DNA from: Puffinus mauretanicus
Taxonomy: Eukaryota > Chordata > Aves > Procellariiformes > Procellariidae
Direction of reading: 5' to 3'
Assembly: GCA_023333565.1 (NCBI GenBank)
Contig: JAJKFH010004053.1
Coordinates: 4,092,001 to 4,156,000 of the forward strand
DNA length: 64,000 nucleotides
The notes under the pieces are model-generated. The model had not been told where the DNA came from. It made no database searches and saw only the letters and a list, made by a program, of their open reading frames with translations. Made by a program: the position numbers and the translations under genes. This document shows, one piece after another, positions 1-13,790 of this stretch (within the stretch, counting starts at the first letter, position 1; the number at the start of each line of letters is the position of its first letter).

Positions 1-1873
1 ACCTGGGTTGCTGCTGTCCACAGAGCAGAAGCCAGTAAATCAGTGAACAGACTTTTCAAAGCGCAACTGAGCTTAGATCCTAGCAATGGGATTCTTAAGG
101 GGAAAATTCGATAAATAAAAAGCTGGAAAAACAAGCAGAATTGCTGCTCTTAAACCTACTGATTGATTTAATAACAATACTGTTCTCATATGATTTTTTT
201 TTGCAGTTAACAGTGTAGCAATAAAGTAAAAGAAATATTTATTTTTAGCATAACTGTAACTATGGTTATTTATATAAGACTACTACAGAATATAGGAGGA
301 GATGAAACCAGTATGATGACATGGAAACTTAATGGATTCTACACCAAAAAAAACCCCAAAACTCCAAAATGTTAAAGAATGCGCCAGCTGAAATCTCATG
401 CCATGGGCTTGCTTTATTGTTTGTTTTTAAACCGTCACATGGAAAATGATGATAGAATTCTATAGCAGGAATATATTTTTGGAGTGGTCAAAAATATTTT
501 GGAGTACTTTGTACCTTCCTATTAAGGCAAGATATCCGAATCTCCAGCCCATGAAAGAATTTGTCATGAAGTGAGTTCATGAAGTCTCTCAGAGAGACCA
601 ACGTGAAAGACATTGGCTCTTTAAGAGTATGTTCCCTTCTCTCCTCTCCCTAAAAAACATAAACACTTGCAAAACCCTTCCAGTCTTTACCTTTGGATGA
701 AACGATTGAGTGGACTTGGAGCTGGTGCAATATAATATTCCATTAGTTTCCTCCTCCTAGCTGAAGTCACAGCCTAAGACATCCCCATCAGCACAACCAC
801 CTGTTTAAGGGAGCTGTATCTAGCCTGAAGCCCAGACGAAGTGAATGGAGTATCATGATTGATTGATAAGCAGATTGAATTTGCATCAGTTTAAAAGAAG
901 ATGTGATTTTTTAACTCGCAGTGCAGAACACGGTCATAGACCCAGGTTTCCCCTAGTCTAGCAAACTCTCTTCGTTTTCCCATGAGCTGCTGAAGCCCCA
1001 GGTGCTGGCAGCAAGAGGTTACACCATCATCTCGGCTGTTTTCCACTGCATTTACTCCTTTAAAACTGACTTTCCGTGGTTTCAAAGAGGAGTCTGAACC
1101 AGAATGGTGCCCTTGCATCACGTTTTCAGAAACAAGAAGAGTAAAAAACACGAGAGAGGTTTTGAAGGGAAAGGGGAAGATATTTTGTAGCTTTTACACC
1201 GATTTCTGTAGCAGGAGGTTAAGGGTTCCTCTGTCAAAATTTTCAGTGGCGTTGCCTTTGCAATTCAGCATTTGCTTTGGTGAACCACACTGCTTTTCTC
1301 CAAAGATTTCTGAATCCCAGAGGGTTTGTTTTATGGGTTTGTTTGTTTGTTTTAACCCAAAAGAAAACAATATAGCTGAGTTTTTTCCATCTGAGAGGCT
1401 GTGGTAAGCAACTTACCCATACAACACGGCTATTCACAACACGAGCCATTCAATTCTTTGCTCAGCAATTTTAATATTCCACTTTGAATACAGCTGAGCC
1501 ACATGAAATTCTGTTGCGTAAGGCTCTCCTTGAAAGTAAAGATTTATTTTCTTTGGTTACAGCTCATGAAGTCTTGAGGCTACAGCCATCTGTGTGAATC
1601 TCCGCACAGTCTGTTCTTATTCATCATCAATAATAATCCCAAGGAGCACCCATGCTGAAGACAGTATGAACAGACAAGTATAATAAAGAAATAAAAGCTG
1701 CCTCGCTGAAATTTTTAGCTTCTGTGTCTATCCTACATCCTAATTCTTTGAATATAACTGGAGATGTTAAATGAGAGAAAACAATTAACTTTGCCCTGAA
1801 GGAGCATAATGTTTGAAAGAAAGTTCAACTCTGTTTTCTGAGCGGCCGTCGCTGGGGTGATTTGCAGATCTCA

Positions 1874-2235
1874 GTCTTTGGCAGTGGGACAGCCAGAAGC
1901 AGGGTGGCAAGGAGAAGAACTTGGATGCTGTTTTCTTCTGCCTGCCAAAATTTGTTGTGTGGCTTACACTACAGCTATTGGGGTGTTCTCCACTAACTGC
2001 TGAAGTTTGCTACGTAAGTAGACTGGGTCATTCAACTGCTGGCAAGCGAGATCCAGGGCAATGCCTGCAGAGTGGCATACGGCTTTACCTCTAGCTTGAT
2101 CTCCAGTGACACCAAAATGGGGTTGGCAATTCTGTCATTCAGCTTAAATGAAGAAACTGGGCTGATCGCGCTGAGCACCCCTGGCAACATGCTGATAATC
2201 TTTTTGCTGGCACTGGACTGCCCGCAGGGTTGCAG
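1874..2235 (-). pseudogene. Unidentified protein-like relic with stops
   Basis: On the minus strand, 2134 to 1967 is open for 56 codons. It reads like a helical soluble protein, with stretches such as ALDLACQQLNDP and YLRSKLQQLVENTP. A TAA at 1964-1966 is followed by another open 30 codons that begin ATQQILAG. Upstream, a TGA at 2135-2137 interrupts this frame, while a different minus frame is open from about 2235 and reads SASKKIISMLPGVLSA. The interrupted, frame-switching pattern fits a degraded pseudogene or a transposon relic. I do not recognise the family. It could also be chance: the open stretches are short. Confidence 0.25.
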
Positions 2236-5200
2236 ACTTATGGGGATGGAGGGTCTCAGTTAAAATTTCTTCTGACTGCTCTAACCTGAATGAACTTCAT
2301 TTGCTAACTTGTGAACTTGAGGAGGTAAGGAGGAGGCACGGAGGCACAGGGACCCCTCCCCTCAGGAAGGCAAAGAACAGACTGATTTCTAGGCATCAGT
2401 AAGGGAGAGGTGACTCCTTGAGGGAAGTTCTTCATGCCTTGTTTGAAGCCAAAGCTCATCCCTTGGTGTCCCAGAAGGTGCGTGACAGACAAACAGCAAA
2501 AATCCTTTCTGGTTCCCGTCTCCAGCCGGGGCTAGAGGGGACGATTAGCCAGACGGGCTTAGTCTCCACAGCTTTCAAAGGAAGGTCTGAGAAATATTTG
2601 CCTTGCGGTGTTTCCCATCCCAATCAACGAATGCTTTCTGCTTTTGCGATGTGACTGCTAATTACAGCAGCGTAGTTCTTACAGCAGGCATTCGCAAATC
2701 TCCAAAACATTTCTGCTTAACAACAACTTCATGCTTGAACCATAGTCCTCTTAGCAGAAAATTTAACCCTCCTGCTAATCTATCTGGTGTTAGTGATACT
2801 CCTGCTGCTCTCAGGCATGGCAAATGGCATTCCCAGCTCTCCACCTTTCCTTTCCATCTTCACTGCCTAATGGCTTAAGGAGCTTAACTCCAAGCTAGCA
2901 GTGTCTCAATCCGAATATCCATTTCCTCCAAACAACATCAACCCTTCTCCTTACCAGTTTCGAAGGGGTTGTGCTGGAGGCTTGTTCTATTCAGCCAGCT
3001 TGCCTCAGGCAGGCATTGTTCTTACACAGTATCGCACGGCACTGGATGCCTGCAACCCCAAGCATAAACAAACTTGTTGGTGCCCCAGTGTTCCTCATCG
3101 GCAAGGGGCACAGAAATCAGAAGCTTAAGTGTAAACATGGATCAAACTCCTACAGGAAAATGGGCCTTACGTTTGCTTCCCAAGGTGTACTGACCTCAAG
3201 TACTTGAACCAACCTAAGTCTTAGGGTAGAGCAACCACCTCTTCACCAGCCTCATCTGTGAAAGTGCAGGTTTGCCTCCCTCTCGAAAGGACGTTTGTGG
3301 GGACTCATGAAAGGTACAGGACTGCTGATGGCAAACAGGAGGAAGAAAACCTCGAGCACTCTCAGTTCCTGACATTACGCAGCATCTCCTACAGTCATGC
3401 CTGCGACTGCAGTGATGGGATTTCATCCATTGCCAGGCAGGAGTCTTCAGAGAGGCTCGTACCCGTTTTACTGTATTCTTCTATATACAGGCTTCTCTAT
3501 ACGGGCAACAAGCTGGCAACTGAACAAGTTCTGAGCTATGTTTTTAAATCTTAATGACAGACGGTAAGACAAAATATACTAAGCATGCTCTCAGTGTGGT
3601 TTTCAAAGAGGTTCTGTGTATCATCAAATCAAGAACTTAACATGCCAACTGGCTATCCCCACCTATTCTGGAAGCCAAGACCTATATTAAAAGGTAGAAG
3701 AGCACTGTGTGACTGCTTCCCATCCCAGACAGTAAGAAGGAGGTACACGCCCCACCTCGGTGGTCAAGAAGAGAGAGCACAACTTTTTCACCAGCACTCT
3801 TCCAAAAAATAGTCGATTTTCTAGCAGAAATCAAGGCTTACACAATGTCACTTTCAAAGCCTAGTTTAAAAAGGGTTAAGCTTCTCAAATGAGGGAATTA
3901 ATATGGAAATGGTTACACAACCTTTATGGGCTCCTCTAATTCCTTTTTGGGACTAAACAGACATGTATTTGTAATATACCCTAATTAAAAAAAAACATGA
4001 ACAAGCAACATATTTTTCAGAAGCAAATCTCTTCCCATTTTATCTGCTGGTACAAAAGTATTTTGGCCTCAATTATTTCAGTCCTGCCCCCCAAACTCCT
4101 TCCCCTCACCCACGCCTTCTTTTCAAACAAAATGAGCCTGTCCCTGTGTCTATCGTCTGGAACAGGATTAAAGTTTCACACTGAGCCTGTTGCCTGGTTT
4201 GCAGTAGCAGATGATCTGTTTGAAAGCTTCTGCTCCGGGCAAGACAGATTTGCTACGGAGTTTTCTTCAATCCACAATCTCCTTTAGCTTACAGGTAAAA
4301 CAAAGCTGGAGGAAACCTTTCCTCAGCACTCAGTACAGCTCCCAGCAAGTAACTTTTCTACAATACTTAATAAAAGCATTCTTTTCAAAACATGTCCTAT
4401 GTTGACATCACATTTCTTGAATTCTTCAGATCTTCTTGTTTGAGGGTGGGAAACAAGAACATAAATATATATATACACTCATCCACCAACTCGGACATAG
4501 GCGTTAAAAAGAGTAATAGTAAATCAGAACTCTATCCCTTACTGAGCATTTTGATAGGTCCATTGCTTTTTTTAAAAAATAATAAAAAAAGCTTTTCCTA
4601 TTGCTTTTTGCTAAGATCACTTGCTCTGCAGATTTTCAGCTTCGGTATTAAACTGGTACTGAAAGATTGGCATAGATTCTCTTTGAACACGAAGTACAAC
4701 AGCCACGCAGCAATAAGCAACAACAGAATCGCTTCAGAGGTAAGCATCAGGTTCATTTAATTCATTTAATAACATTTTCTGCCGGAAGCTATGTCACAGC
4801 CACCAGATCCAGAAGATTGTTTCAAAACAGCATCTCTGCTGCCTGCGTTTTAGTAACCCACCTGTGGTCAGCATCCATCAGCTTTACTATTTCAGCCTTC
4901 TTCCCATGGCAGTTGGCTTTAAGTAGAGGCTCTTTATCATGAAGGCCAGCCACACGCACGCATCACACCCCTGCGGCAGATAATACAAGCCTTGCCCCAA
5001 ACCAATTACTTCAGCGAGAAAAAAAAAAGACATTTGGAAAATAAAAGTGTAAGCAAGGTAAGATCAAAAAGGTATTACATGATTCGGGACCGTGTCTGTC
5101 AGAGATCAAAACTAGTAGATGTGAAAACAGCCTCCAGGGACCTGCTGTCCCTCAGAAAGACCAGCACACTCCAATTTCTCTCTCTAGTCCCACATGCCGA

Positions 5201-5639
5201 TGGCCCAAGAACTGGGGAGCCTTCAGTCAGTAGGTTCCTTAAATGACAGATACTGATAAACCCAGAGGTTCTTCCACCAGCTGAGCTACAGGTCCATTGC
5301 TTTGCATTCAGGCATTAATTAGTGTCATTGCATCTTTGCAACATAAAGGAACTCCTCCTTCCTCAGAGCTGTGTGTTTGTCACTTTGTATCTTTGACTGA
5401 CTGGAAAAAGGTCAGCTAGATATAAATAATCCACCCTTTGCATATTCATTCTCTAAATTACTGAACATAACTGTTTGCTGGTCTTGCAAGAGCCATCTTA
5501 AGCTTGAACTTGTGAGGTTTCCTGCTTCGAGGATCCTTATAACAACCCTGAAGTGTGTTTTTTACCATGCAGTATCCCTTCTTCTGAGGCAGGGCTGAAT
5601 TAAAGATCAGGCCGCTGCCTCCTCAGGAAATCACGAGGT

Positions 5640-6190
5640 TTGTTCTGCCCCATCCCCTCCAGCCGCCAGCCTCCGCAAGCGGCCACTACGTGCCTGTCCT
5701 GCCCACGTTTCCCCTCTGCTGTGATGGCCTCCCCGCCTGGGGCTGGGGGAGGGATTGCAGCCGGGGAGCCCAACCAGCCCCTCTCTGTGTCTCTTCTCCC
5801 CTGGGTGCCGCTGGTGGGAATGTCCCCCTTCCCAAGAGTGGCCGGGGGACAGACGGAGTCTTCCTGTAGGTGCACTCCCACGGCTCCCCTGTAGATTTGT
5901 ATCGCAAGCCTGCTCTGAGCTGCCAGCTGAGATGTCATCTCAGGGCTGCAGCTCACCGTTCCCAGGCTGACATCCCCACCCTAGCACACAGGCATTGACA
6001 AAAGCACCACTTGTTCCAAAAGTCAGAAGCCCTCCAAAGGGCTCGCTCTCTCACCTCTTCCCCTACAGCAGGGCTAACCCTCCATCAGCTGGCTGCTGGC
6101 AACGTCTGAGCAGCCCGTTGCTCGCAGGCACTCCCACAGGGGCGGCTGCCACGCCGGACCCCGGCTCTGCTGTCACCTCTGCCGTGGCCT
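5640..6190. other. GC-rich, CpG-containing patch
   Basis: This stretch is clearly richer in G+C than its AT-leaning surroundings and carries scattered CpGs, for example around 5660-5690, 5730-5765 and 5805-5860. It supports several overlapping open frames on both strands, which is expected of GC-rich DNA with few stop codons and is not evidence of coding. It could be a weak CpG island, an exon of an unannotated transcript or local base-composition noise. By eye the CpG density is below that of a strong island. Confidence 0.35.
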
Positions 6191-9100
6191 GAGGAAGAAG
6201 AAAGCCAACCCATGCCTTTAGCACCTTGAGACAACTCCAGATACACAGGTGGATCTCGAAGGCCCTGAAGCTCCACTTCCACCCTACTTTGAGTCTTCAG
6301 CGAGACTGACGAGCCTCGTGCTGGTCCGCAGGAGTCATCCTCACCTGAAGCAGGTCAAGTGGGTTCAGAGGGTGCCTTTTTTTCCCAGCCACGTTTGACA
6401 GGGAAGCCCAACTTCACTGTTAACTCTGCTTCCTTGATTTGCTTACGTGGCAATCAATTTAAACCTGCAGTATTTTACTTACATCAAGCAGAGTCTTAGA
6501 AATGCAAGCACATCGCGCAAAGGCGCAAAAATGAAAGCAGAAGCAAACAGCTCGCTGTTGTTTAACATGCATGAAGTTAAATAAAAAGGAAGTGGACTCA
6601 CTATACAGGGAGATACTAATTCAGCAGCTGAGACTGAATTCCCCGAGCCCAGACAACGTAATGCTTGCTGCAGCCAAACAACCTTCCCGCAGCCGCCCCA
6701 AGCATGCCCTCTGCAACCAAAGAGCTACAGCAACCCAGGCTGCTGATTTGGCCACTGGCTTTCTACTGAGACCACCAGCAAGAAAGCAGATGGGTGTTCT
6801 GGGTTTTGGTACATTGCTATGAATAGCACAGACAAAAGAGAGGAAGAAAAAAAATCCAGACTGAAGCCTACTCTTTATAAAAAGTTGTGCAAGAAGAGAG
6901 GTACACAATGAGCTTTTCCCCCAGCAAAGGTTCCAGCTACGATTGCAAAACCTCCACTATCACACAGGGACTCTTTCATGAGGTCTCCCAGGGTCACTAG
7001 TCACTTCAAAATCAGCAGAAAGGTGGCATGGCAAGGATCCTACCACATTGGCACAACTGGCTGGCCTGGCAGAGCTAGTTGTCTGGCAAAAGCCAGCATA
7101 CTGCAGCACTGTCTGAATTTACAGACTGGAAGGCCATGAGGGTCCATGGCCGGTTGTGTCTTGGCTCACTGGGCATGAGTATGGGCTTAACTACCCATGC
7201 CGTGTGGCTCATGTTGGTTTCAGGACTAGTGCTCAAGTTCAAGCACATGTTTCTTTCATGCTTGTCCCTCTCTCCTCCTTTTTTCCCAAACCTGAGTTTT
7301 ACCACCTGGCAAGAAAATGGCTCACTCCAAATTCAAGCCAGAGCGTGACCCAACATACCTGGACAACACGCCTTGCAATTAACTGGGACAAGCTTAGGTA
7401 CAATACAGGCCAGAGTACTTCTCCGAATTCTCTTTTTTAAACTACAGCATTTTTTTCTGAAAACCAGAAAAAACTAACTAATCTTCACCTATGACCCTCC
7501 AGTCATAGAAATTTACTTCAATCCTTCGTAAAATTTACCTTTTTTGTTAAACTATGGTGTTTTATTTGAAGTTAAAATGTAGCTATACTTTAACACCCAG
7601 CTGGTGGAATTTGTTAGATTGAAGCAGATACGCCTCAGCTAACTGTAGCCTTCTAAAAGCCAGCTTTCTTGTCTAGACTAGTCACCTAATTTCCCATCTA
7701 CAGAGAGATAAGAACTTCCAGAGGGTCTTTCAGTCACATTAACACAGCAATCTATTCGTGAAGAATCATCTCTGTGAGGGCGCCCCTCTCCTTCCATTGA
7801 CTATGAAGGAAACTTTGTCAACTTAGATTAAGGGACTACACTTTAGATATCTAATGGCATGTCAGACAAGTCCCTCTCCTCATTAAAGATTTGTTACCAA
7901 GCTCCTTTTACCATGTAGACCTTCCCCACAATATTACAACTCATCATTTAATATTAATTTCACATAAATTGCTTTCCCAGGCACTAATATATCAAGACTA
8001 ATTTCTAACAGCCATTAAGCAACCAGAAATGAAATTATTTTAAGAACTCTTGAGATGAATTGCTTTACACTCCTTATGACATTCATTCAAGGTTCATAAT
8101 CTTTGTTGCCTCTTCCAATAATTTAAGAGACAAACCACTGCTGGGAACAGCACGAGTCCTTCCACGCCCTCCAGCTGATAAAAATTCGCAGTGTTCAAAA
8201 GAAATCTTGGAGAATGGGAGAAGGAAAAAAATACACAAAAAGCAATCACTACAGATATTGAGATTTATTGCTGATTTCCCCATTCTGCAAAGCTGCCAAC
8301 CCACTGCAGTTCCAGAAGGGGATTATCTCCAGAAGCCCCATGGCCTCGGTCACCGTGCCAGTTCAGACGACGTGACTAGAGACCTGTGTGCAGCAGCTTG
8401 CTGCTTACAGAACAGTTGGAGACAAAATCCATCCTTCCTGATCCTGAATTCATGGCAGGATCATGTACATTGTTTGGTACAACCTGCTGTCAGCTTCCAA
8501 CAAAAAACTGGGGGCATCCAGTGGGGAATGCTGCTTTTCCTGAGTTCAGTTCCCTGTGCAAGAAGGGAGGTTCTGAGAGGTTCTCACATAGAGCCATCAG
8601 CACGAGACAGTGCAGTTTTTCCTTTACCACACCCATCAGAAATAGTTTGTCTTGTGCTTTGAGGCAAAGGCTCCTAACCCTCCTGCCAACTATGCTGCTC
8701 TCTTACCAGCACTATTAATAGCATAGTTTTTCTTTCTTAATAAAAAACCAATAGGTCTCTTTCCTTGTGTTTGGTTGCACTTCTTCATTCCTGCTGCCGC
8801 ATTTTATTCATGATAGGGTCTCTAGGCTGCAAGTCAGCTCTTTTCCAGCTGGTGAGATCTGGTTCCTCTTTATGTGCCTGTCCTTTCAGTGTAAACAAGC
8901 AAAGCTTCTCCAACTCCACTGATCACAAGGCTGTAAACAAAGTATACCACAAATTTAGCATCAGGCAAGTCCCTCTACTTGATACAATGCCAAACAGCAC
9001 AACACTAAGAGAAAGGTATTATTTTGTCTAAACACATTTTTCAACCTAGAGACGGTAACCCAGGCGATTTTTTCATTTGTCTTGCTAAGAAAAGGCTGAA

Positions 9101-11002
9101 ATCAGAAAAGTCTTATTTAACTGATCTCATCTATATTTTAGGGCTGGTGGTATTCACGTGAAAATACACAGACAGAAATCTAGATAGAGAAGGTTGCACC
9201 TAGTTACAAGAATAGCTGCACACCCATACGCTAGCAAGAATAGGAAAGGAAGGGCAGGAGAGTTTGAACCTCACTAGGTTAATGATTCCCCCTTTGCAAT
9301 TTCTGTTTGCGTTCTGTCCTGAAAACTTGCCACTTGACAAAGTCAGGAGGAGATTTAAAGCGTAGGTTTTGGGGACTGAGGAAATCGGGAAAAAGGATTT
9401 TGCTCTGGGGAGACCCCACTGGCATAGCGAGGTTGGTAGAAATTCCCGTGTTTGCTTCTCTTTGTGAGGAACCTGGTGAAAGAACCTGCCCCAGCCGAAA
9501 TGGCACGTGTGCCCAAGCGCTTCCTCCCTGTGCTGCTCACAGCGCAGTGGTGGCACCAACGCTTCTCTCCAAGACTCAGACTAGAAGCAGGGCTCCAAAT
9601 CAGGATGAATGGTTTTACAAACAAAGCCATTCACAGAAATAAGCTATCAACCCACTCAATCCATGCAATAGTTAATAATCCCCAAATCTCCTCTGCTATC
9701 TATCATAGCTGGCAGGAATGTGGTAGGATACCGACTTGTCTGCCCTTTTACAACAGTGCAAAGCTAAGTGTACTGACCTTTCATCTTAGCCTGATGGCTT
9801 AGTTAGCTTATGAAACAGAAAAGCTCCTTAACAAACTTTATAAACAAAACAAACTTCTGTTCAGTTCATTTGTAAGTGGGCTTTTTTTTTTCCTTGGGAA
9901 AAAAAACATGTAAAGCTGAAGGCTCTCTGGTCTTTAATAGCATTACATTCACTTAAATCTTAGCTTTGGTGAGCTGTTTTAAAAATCACATAATTGCCCT
10001 TGTTCCTGAGAGGAACAAACGTTGTATAACAACAGTACAGAATCTTACAATTACACAGTAAACAGCCCTGGAAAGTAGGTGCTACAGACAGTCTGCAGAC
10101 AGTCCACTGTAGAGACAGAATACCTTTGGATGTGGAATTACCAACAAGGAGCAAAAAGCTGCGAGGGCTGCAAGCTTTTCAAAAAGATCTAAAACACGTG
10201 AGTCTGCTTGCCTGTAATCACCAACAACCTCTGAGCACTTTTCTCTGGAGAGGGTTAACCCCCATGTCTTGCCTGGGTTTCAGCTCCAGTTATAAACATA
10301 CCCTCTGCATTAATTCCTTTGGAAGCTAAGGTTGGATAATGTACTCTTTATCCTAAGGAAAAAAACCCACTGCATATAGGAGGATCTAAAACCACAGAGC
10401 CTTAGAAATGCCTCAAATTTTTTTTTTTCATTTCTATAGATGTGTTTTTTCTACAACGTTTTTAACAGAGACTTTAAAAAAGAAACCTATCTCTGATGTA
10501 TCATTCTAAAAATTAGACTGGCAATTCTGTACAAAAGATAGTAAACTGTACAGCCCTGTTCTGTAAAAAGGTGCCTGTGTCTAAATTGTTCTTTAATATC
10601 TTATGTCCTACATCAGAGAAGAAGAATCCCTTTCTGAAGGATTTGAAATCTCAGGTATCCACGTGCCCATGCAATCCAGATTACTAGGCCAATAGAAACC
10701 ATCATTATAACTTCAAGATGAAGCACAGCGAAAAACATGGCTAAACGCCAACCCTTGATTTACCTTCAATTTACCATCTGGCAAATCCTCCAGCTTCTGT
10801 TTATTGTGGGGTGACAGCTAACTGCATTTGCCCATCACTCAGAAATTAACATATGATATTGTCCATGACAACACTGGAGCAACACTAAAAAACTCAGTGA
10901 TTAATGATCTCATGAGTGCTTTGCAGCTGCTATCATCTAACAAACTACTTCCAGAGCTTTGCTGATAAGCCAAGGCACTGCTGATGCACAAGCAATAACA
11001 GA

Positions 11003-11025
11003 ACTCAAATAAATAAATAAATAAA
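11003..11025. repeat. (AAAT)n microsatellite
   Basis: A short run of about five AAAT units. It is a simple repeat with no sign of function. Confidence 0.8.
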
Positions 11026-12368
11026 ATGGTTATCTTTTCGAATTATGACAATCAAAGCATAACAGTGGCCTAAGGGCTAAAGCAAAGTCTATTTTAAGGA
11101 TACAGACGTGTTCATCATTTGTGTTATTTTCAGTGCACATAGGGCATGTAGTATGTGTGCAGCTATACCGGTCCATGTGCTCACGTTAACAAAGGTACTC
11201 GTGATTTTTTAATATACATGTCAGTGAATACACACATATTATAAAAGCCTACCTCTAGCATGCACATGGTAGACCTGCACAAATACATGTAAAACATCGT
11301 GAGGAATGGCAAGTTAATGGTCTAGACTAGGCATGGTTTAGGCACACTGATATTAGTTCAGCCTCTTACACACACAGGGCACATAAATGTATTCCGAGAG
11401 CTAAAAAAACGTACACGTGACTTATTTTAGTATTTGAGATTACATGTGTCTAACATACATATGGGGATGCATATTCACACACATGTATATGGGGCTAATT
11501 TAAACTGAGATTCTCCTTCCTGTAACTTCTTTATCACACCTGAAAAAAGAACATGCTAATTCCATTCAGTGCAGAGCTGAATCTTTAAGATGGCAATAGG
11601 GGAGGGGAAAAAAGGAAGCTTAAAGCTTTTCAAAAGTAAGCAGATTTGTATTTCCAACAACAAATCTGTCCTCAGAGATACATGCCTAACCCCGTGTTTA
11701 GTTTCTATTTGCATTGCAGAAGCATTTAGGAGCATCAGCCATGGGCTGGGATTCCCTTTTGCTGGGTGCTGTACAAACACAGACCAAAAACATTGTCTTT
11801 GACCAAAGCAGTTTGCACCCCAATCCTTTATATTATTATCTAAAAATTTCAGGTTAGGTGATCCGTAATGCGCGGTCACATGTCAAAAAATCCAGATACA
11901 GCTTTTGGAAAAGTTTGTTATCATTATTTCATTTTTCTACTATTTTCATTTTATGCATTCACAGTACACACTGTTTTAGGGGAACTTGAATAGACTCTAT
12001 TGGTTAAAAGGATGCTGTCACCAAACCATGACTCTTGTGTTTTATTTCCAATTCCACCACTACTTTATAGCATGACTTTGAATGGGTCATTTATTTGCCT
12101 ATTGCATCCATTTGTCTAACTGTAAACCATGCGGAGTGAATTGCGGTGAGGCTTAATGTCCAAAATGTCCATGTTCTCCCACAGAGGCAGAAGAACCACT
12201 CTTCTATTTGTATTACTGTACTGCATCCATCATTGCACACCTGGTTCTCCTTACATGCAAAATATTACTGGGACTAACAGAACTTGACATTTTAAAAGTA
12301 TTTCCACATGAAGCACTGCATGGAAATTCATTTTTACTGTTAAGAAAAAAGCTCACGTAGGCACTTAC

Positions 12369-12433
12369 CAAGAAATTGTTAGTACATTGGCAGTCATGAC
12401 AAAGAACAACGGTGATAAGCTAGCAGTGATAAC
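12369..12433 (-). CDS. TMEM241: TMEM241 exon (about residues 256-277)
   Basis: The acceptor is a T-rich stretch ending aacag and the donor is gtaagt. The exon has 21 codons plus two bases, opening VITASLSPLFF and ending VLTIS followed by a split TG. The previous exon ends in phase 0, as required. The first eleven residues match the family segment IITAGLSMLLF. The rest is more diverged but still hydrophobic, consistent with the last transmembrane helix. The split codon TG+pyrimidine would give Cys, which is the residue expected at this point in the human protein. The exon that should follow, with about 19 codons and the stop, was not found in the 12.4 kb to the left. Confidence 0.85.
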
Positions 12434-13771
12434 CTGTTAAATTGAAAGGAAAAAAAAAAAGCACTTTGTGAACTTGTGATATCACAAATGAAAGCTGAAA
12501 TACTTTTCCTGAAATTAAATTTTTGCACGTGCAGTCATATTTTTTTCCTTTTCTTTTTTTCCTTTGTTTTCTTAACTATTAGATGCAGTACCTAAAATAC
12601 ATAGTCAATGGACAGCAGAAACCCAATGAGTCTCTGCTGAACAGTGAGACATTGCTAAACACAGAGCTTCCACTCCTGCCGGACCTTCCTCCCGATGTAA
12701 GCACAGAGACTACATACAGGCACCCTCCTTCCCCTCTGGCCAGCGGGAGGTTGGCCAGAAACAGCAGAAAAGACCCAACAGCCAGGGACACAAGAGCTGC
12801 GCAGCCAGCTTAGGGCAGGAACCTGACCGTGGGGTATTGCTGGGAAAGCACATGCAAAACATGCTGCTCATTAGCCTGGGAAACCAATAGAGAAAATAGT
12901 AGGACGGTCACGCATCGCAGGTCAATTTTGATGCCTACAGAACCCGGGACATAGCAGAGGCAGGGCAGGGAAGCGGAGCAGAGGGTCCCTTATCACACAT
13001 CCCAGCTGGCCTGGCCTGGAAACCTGTTAGCTTTTATTTGCTGACAGCAGAGCGGGGAGAGCAGTCAGATCCCAGGCTTGAAAAGTCTTATATTTCTGAG
13101 GAGAATGAGAGCTTGAAATGTGTTTGTGGGTGTAGAAAAGCCAAAAAAAAGGAATAGGGTATGGGGACAACGCAACTTCAGTAGGTTTGTATTACAAATC
13201 TCTCATTACACTGAGGTCTCCTGGGCGGAGAAGCTAGGGGCAAATGACTTTATATTTTCATAGTACTGATCCCAGAAACAGTAGATCCCGACATACAGTG
13301 GTTTGTAACAGATCCCTGCCTCAACAGCTACGCAGCTACCACATCTGCAGCCTGCACGCAGTTTTGGACATTTTGTTGCCAGACGGATAATGTAAAATGG
13401 AAAGAGTTCAGAGAACAGTGACAGGGTCATTAGATGGAGGGATTGATTTTCAGTCAACAGTTAGGATAAGCAATGCCTGTGGGAAAGGAAGACTTGGTAG
13501 TGATTTACAAATACTTGGGAAACACAAGCACTGAGGAATGAAAGGAACTATTTAGGATAATACAAAATTGCCCAAGGAAAAAGATGAAAATTAAGAAACA
13601 AAACATTTAAACAATTATCAGCTAAGATTTCCTAATCGTTGTTTGTCTAGCTGACTCCCAGGGGAGACAGCAGAAACTTCATTACGTAATCTATTACTTG
13701 TTAAAACACTACTACATGTGCAGTAGGGAAGCAAATGCCATTTCAGAGCAGGCTCTGTGCACCAGACCTTG

Positions 13772-13790
13772 GACTAACAGTTTGTTAGTC
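13772..13790. repeat. Short perfect inverted repeat
   Basis: 8-bp arms gactaaca/tgttagtc are separated by three bases. An inverted repeat this small can occur by chance in a window of this size. Confidence 0.5.

Larger units (their letters stand above)
1..12368. other. Region downstream of the last recognised TMEM241 exon
   Basis: This region lies on the 3' side of the minus-strand gene. It may be the final intron, the 3' UTR or intergenic DNA. I found no exon here that continues TMEM241 convincingly. It holds a protein-like relic near 1.9-2.2 kb, a GC-rich patch near 5.6-6.2 kb, a short AAAT microsatellite at about 11.0 kb and several chance open frames. In mammals the convergent neighbour on this side is CABLES1 (family knowledge); I see no CABLES1 coding sequence. 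Confidence 0.6.

Noticed and set aside
1627..1654. Candidate terminal TMEM241 exon (acceptor ctgtcttcag, split Cys, then MGAPWDYY and stop)
   Set aside because: Phase and acceptor are acceptable, but the eight residues do not resemble the family C-terminus. Too short to support.
5100..5200. Minus-strand text SVLVFLRDSRS resembling the family C-terminus
   Set aside because: No usable acceptor precedes it in the right phase, and upstream residues do not match.
8060..8662. 200-codon open frame on the plus strand
   Set aside because: It is the longest open frame outside CR1, but it has no recognisable domain, low-complexity-like composition and no homologous feel. A chance ORF is likely in 64 kb read in six frames.
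12150..12215. Possible continuation exon 170 bp past the last recognised exon
   Set aside because: The acceptor context is purine-rich and the resulting residues do not match.
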